Positions 4,174-6,034 of a stretch of DNA of 6,034 nucleotides are shown piece by piece (within the stretch, counting starts at the first letter, position 1; the number at the start of each line of letters is the position of its first letter). The translations under genes were made by a program, and so were the position numbers. Source of the DNA: CAZJFH01 sp964545205. GTDB taxonomy: Bacteria > Pseudomonadota > Alphaproteobacteria > Rhodospirillales > Magnetospirillaceae. The notes beneath the pieces are model-generated. The model was not told the origin of the DNA. It was given only the letters and a program-made list of their open reading frames with translations, and did no database searches. The stretch is from the NCBI GenBank assembly GCA_964545205.1, contig CAZJFH010000123.1, positions 1-6,034 on the forward strand. The letters run 5' to 3'.

Positions 4174-5925
4174 ATGAGCTTGTACGGCGCTATGTTCTCC
4201 GGCGTTTCCGGTCTTTCGGCTCAGTCGAGCGCGATGGGCGCGATCGCCGACAATATCTCCAACGTCAACACCATCGGCTACAAGGGCACGTCGGTGGCGT
4301 TCTCGACGCTGGTCACCAAGCAGACGGCGACCACCAACTACGCGCCGGGCGGCGTCATGTCGCGTCCGCGCCAGAACATCGACATCCAGGGGCTGCTGCA
4401 GGCCACCAACTCGTCGACCGACCTGGCGATCTCGGGCGGCGGCTTCATGGTCGTCAACTCGGTCGCCGATCCGGCCTCGGTCGGCTCGGGCATGTTCAGC
4501 TTCACCCGCGCCGGCTCGTTCAAGGTCGACAACCAGGGCTATCTGGTCAACACCGGCGGCTTCTACATGCAGGGCTGGCCGCTGATGCGCTCCGACGGCT
4601 CGGCGCCCAGCAGCTCGGAGATCGACATCTCCGGCACCACCTACATGCGCGCCTACAAGGAGAACGACGCCGGCACCCACTACATCAACTCGAACATCGT
4701 CTCCGACGTCGAGATGAAGCCGCTGAACCTGTACGAATTCGGCGGCACCGCGGTGTCGACCAGCGAGATCCGCCTGGGCGCCAACCTGCCCTCCGGCGAC
4801 GCCATCGGCGACACCCGCCAGACCAGCGTGCTGGTCTACGACTCGCTGGGCAACAGCCACAACATCGACTGGACCTGGACCAAGACCGCGACCCGCGAGT
4901 GGAACATGAGCACGACGCCGCCGTCCGGCTCGTCGGTGATCGAGCTCGGGACCGACAACAGCGCCTCGCCGTACTACGCGGTCGGCCAGCTCGAGTTCAC
5001 CGGCACCTTCGACGCGGCCACCACCCCCGGCGAGCTCGAGGGCGCCATCATCACCATCGGCGGCACCAACTACGAGTTCGACAACACCGGCGCGGTCGGT
5101 GCCGGCAACACCGCCATCGACGTCAGCACCGCCACCTCGTGGGCCAACGTGCTGACCGCGCTCGACACCGCCGTCGCCGACGCCCGTCTGACGGTCGACG
5201 CGACCAACAACCGCGCCCTGCTGACCCAGAGCGCGGCCGGTGCCGACCTCGTCGTCCAGTTCACCGACAACGCCGGCGGCGCGCTGAGCAAGTACATGCC
5301 GACCTTCGGCGGCGGCACCTTCACCGTCCAGGCCCTGGACGCCGGCATGAACTACTACAACGACCCGTCGATCGCCTTCAACGGCGACGGCACGCCGTCG
5401 AACATCAACCTGACCCATCTCAACGTCGAGTGGGCGAACGGCGCCCAGGACATGACCGGCGCCGACGCGGTCTCGATCTTCCTGGGCGACACCGACCTGA
5501 CCACCGGCCTGACCAACCTCGCCGGCTCGTACCAGGTCAACTACCTGACCCAGGACGGCGCCCGGTTCGGCAACTTCGCCGGCGTCAACGTCAGCTCCGA
5601 CGGCATCGTCACGGCGCTGTTCGACAACGGCGTGCGCCGGCCGATCTTCCAGATCCCGGTCGCGACCTTCGTCAACCCGAACGGCCTCGACTCGCTGACC
5701 GGCAACGCCTGGATCCAGACCGACGCCTCGGGCTCCTACACCCTGCACACGGCCGGCGAGGCCGGCGCCGGCCAGGTCGAGGCCTCGGCGGTGGAAGGTT
5801 CGACCGTCGACCTGGCGACCGAGTTCACCACCATGATCACAACCCAGCGCGCCTACTCGGCGGCCTCGAAGGTGATCACGACGGCGAACGACATGCTCGA
5901 CGACCTGCTGCGCGTCGTGCGCTGA
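4174..5925 (+). CDS. flgE: Flagellar hook protein FlgE
   Basis: FlgE is the structural subunit of the hook, the curved universal joint between rod and filament. The 583-residue protein starts with the rod/hook signature (MSLYGAMFSGVSGLSAQSSA, then ADNISNVNTIGYKGT at 25-39) and a conserved D1 segment (DLAISGGGFMVV at 83-94, FTRAGSFKVDNQGYLV at 110-125). The C-terminus ends with the matching D0/D1 block: LATEFTTMITTQRAYSAASK at 547-566 and TTANDMLDDLLRVVR. Residues about 190-500 are the surface D2/D3 region, with AFNGDGTPSNINLTHLNVEW (401-420) and a later DGIVTALFDNG (476-486). The protein is longer than E. coli FlgE (402) and nearer the size seen in Caulobacter; the extra includes an inserted module at about 275-370. 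It is the last gene of the operon, 34 bases after flgD, and a terminator follows its stop by 32 bases. Confidence 0.97.
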   Translation: MSLYGAMFSGVSGLSAQSSAMGAIADNISNVNTIGYKGTSVAFSTLVTKQTATTNYAPGGVMSRPRQNIDIQGLLQATNSSTDLAISGGGFMVVNSVADPASVGSGMFSFTRAGSFKVDNQGYLVNTGGFYMQGWPLMRSDGSAPSSSEIDISGTTYMRAYKENDAGTHYINSNIVSDVEMKPLNLYEFGGTAVSTSEIRLGANLPSGDAIGDTRQTSVLVYDSLGNSHNIDWTWTKTATREWNMSTTPPSGSSVIELGTDNSASPYYAVGQLEFTGTFDAATTPGELEGAIITIGGTNYEFDNTGAVGAGNTAIDVSTATSWANVLTALDTAVADARLTVDATNNRALLTQSAAGADLVVQFTDNAGGALSKYMPTFGGGTFTVQALDAGMNYYNDPSIAFNGDGTPSNINLTHLNVEWANGAQDMTGADAVSIFLGDTDLTTGLTNLAGSYQVNYLTQDGARFGNFAGVNVSSDGIVTALFDNGVRRPIFQIPVATFVNPNGLDSLTGNAWIQTDASGSYTLHTAGEAGAGQVEASAVEGSTVDLATEFTTMITTQRAYSAASKVITTANDMLDDLLRVVR

Positions 5926-5957
5926 CGTCGCCGCCGTCTACTGCCCGTTCGAACTCG

Positions 5958-5987
5958 AGCCCGGCCGCTTCGGCCGGGCTTTTTTTT
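5958..5987 (+). terminator. Intrinsic terminator of the fliK-flgD-flgE operon
   Basis: AGCCCGGCCG (5958-5967) and CGGCCGGGCT (5971-5980) form a perfect ten-base-pair GC-rich stem with a three-base loop, or nine pairs with a five-base loop. A run of eight T (5980-5987) follows at once. This is a textbook Rho-independent terminator, 32 bases after the flgE stop, and it makes the hook operon end here. Confidence 0.95.
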
Positions 5988-6026
5988 GGTTCATCGCGGA
6001 ACTCCGGGGAAAGCAGCCCTGATCTT

Positions 6027-6031
6027 GAGGA
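6027..6031 (+). promoter_or_regulatory. Possible Shine-Dalgarno of a gene beyond the window
   Basis: GAGGA, in a GAGGAAGA context, ends three bases before the window does. The 47 bases after the terminator hold no coding sequence and no recognisable promoter, so this may be the ribosome binding site of a next plus-strand gene. Without the downstream sequence it is only a guess. Confidence 0.3.
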
Positions 6032-6034
6032 AGA

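Noticed and set aside
4129..5748. 539-codon minus-strand open frame antisense to flgE
   Set aside because: Val/Gly/Arg/Asp-rich nonsense opposite a well-conserved hook gene.

Overview
This window is a flagellar locus from a high-GC alphaproteobacterium. Coding regions are strongly GC-rich with G/C at most third positions. The flagellin N-terminus and the hook protein C-terminus have a Rhodospirillales/Caulobacterales flavour, and a CtrA-like site and a sigma-54 promoter are visible. The genus cannot be fixed from this sequence.

Layout. At the left edge (1-53, minus strand) lie the first 17 codons of a flagellin gene. A divergent intergenic region (54-246) holds an AT-rich patch with a CtrA-like site. 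On the plus strand follow a SAM-dependent methyltransferase of the pseudaminic-acid-associated type (247-864) and a small FlaG-like protein with a charged tail (964-1362). A gene-free stretch of about 300 bases (1363-1659) carries inverted repeats and a near-consensus sigma-54 (-24/-12) promoter at 1599-1614. That promoter reads into a compact hook operon: fliK (hook-length control, 1660-3435), flgD (hook cap, 3447-4139) and flgE (hook protein, 4174-5925). A strong intrinsic terminator (5958-5987) closes the operon. The last 47 bases hold no gene but end in a Shine-Dalgarno-like sequence, so another gene may start just beyond the window.

How the genes work together. FlgD forms the transient cap under which FlgE subunits polymerise into the hook. 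FliK is the secreted ruler that senses finished hook length and switches the export apparatus from hook to filament substrates. Flagellin then builds the filament. The FlaG-like protein may influence the filament, and the methyltransferase may decorate the nonulosonic-acid glycan on flagellin. The two halves appear to be under separate control: a possible CtrA site between flagellin and methyltransferase, and sigma-54 for the hook genes.

I see no mobile element, CRISPR array, tRNA or rRNA, and no wholly new system. The observations most worth checking are the regulatory architecture, the methyltransferase paired with flagellin, and an inserted domain in FlgE.
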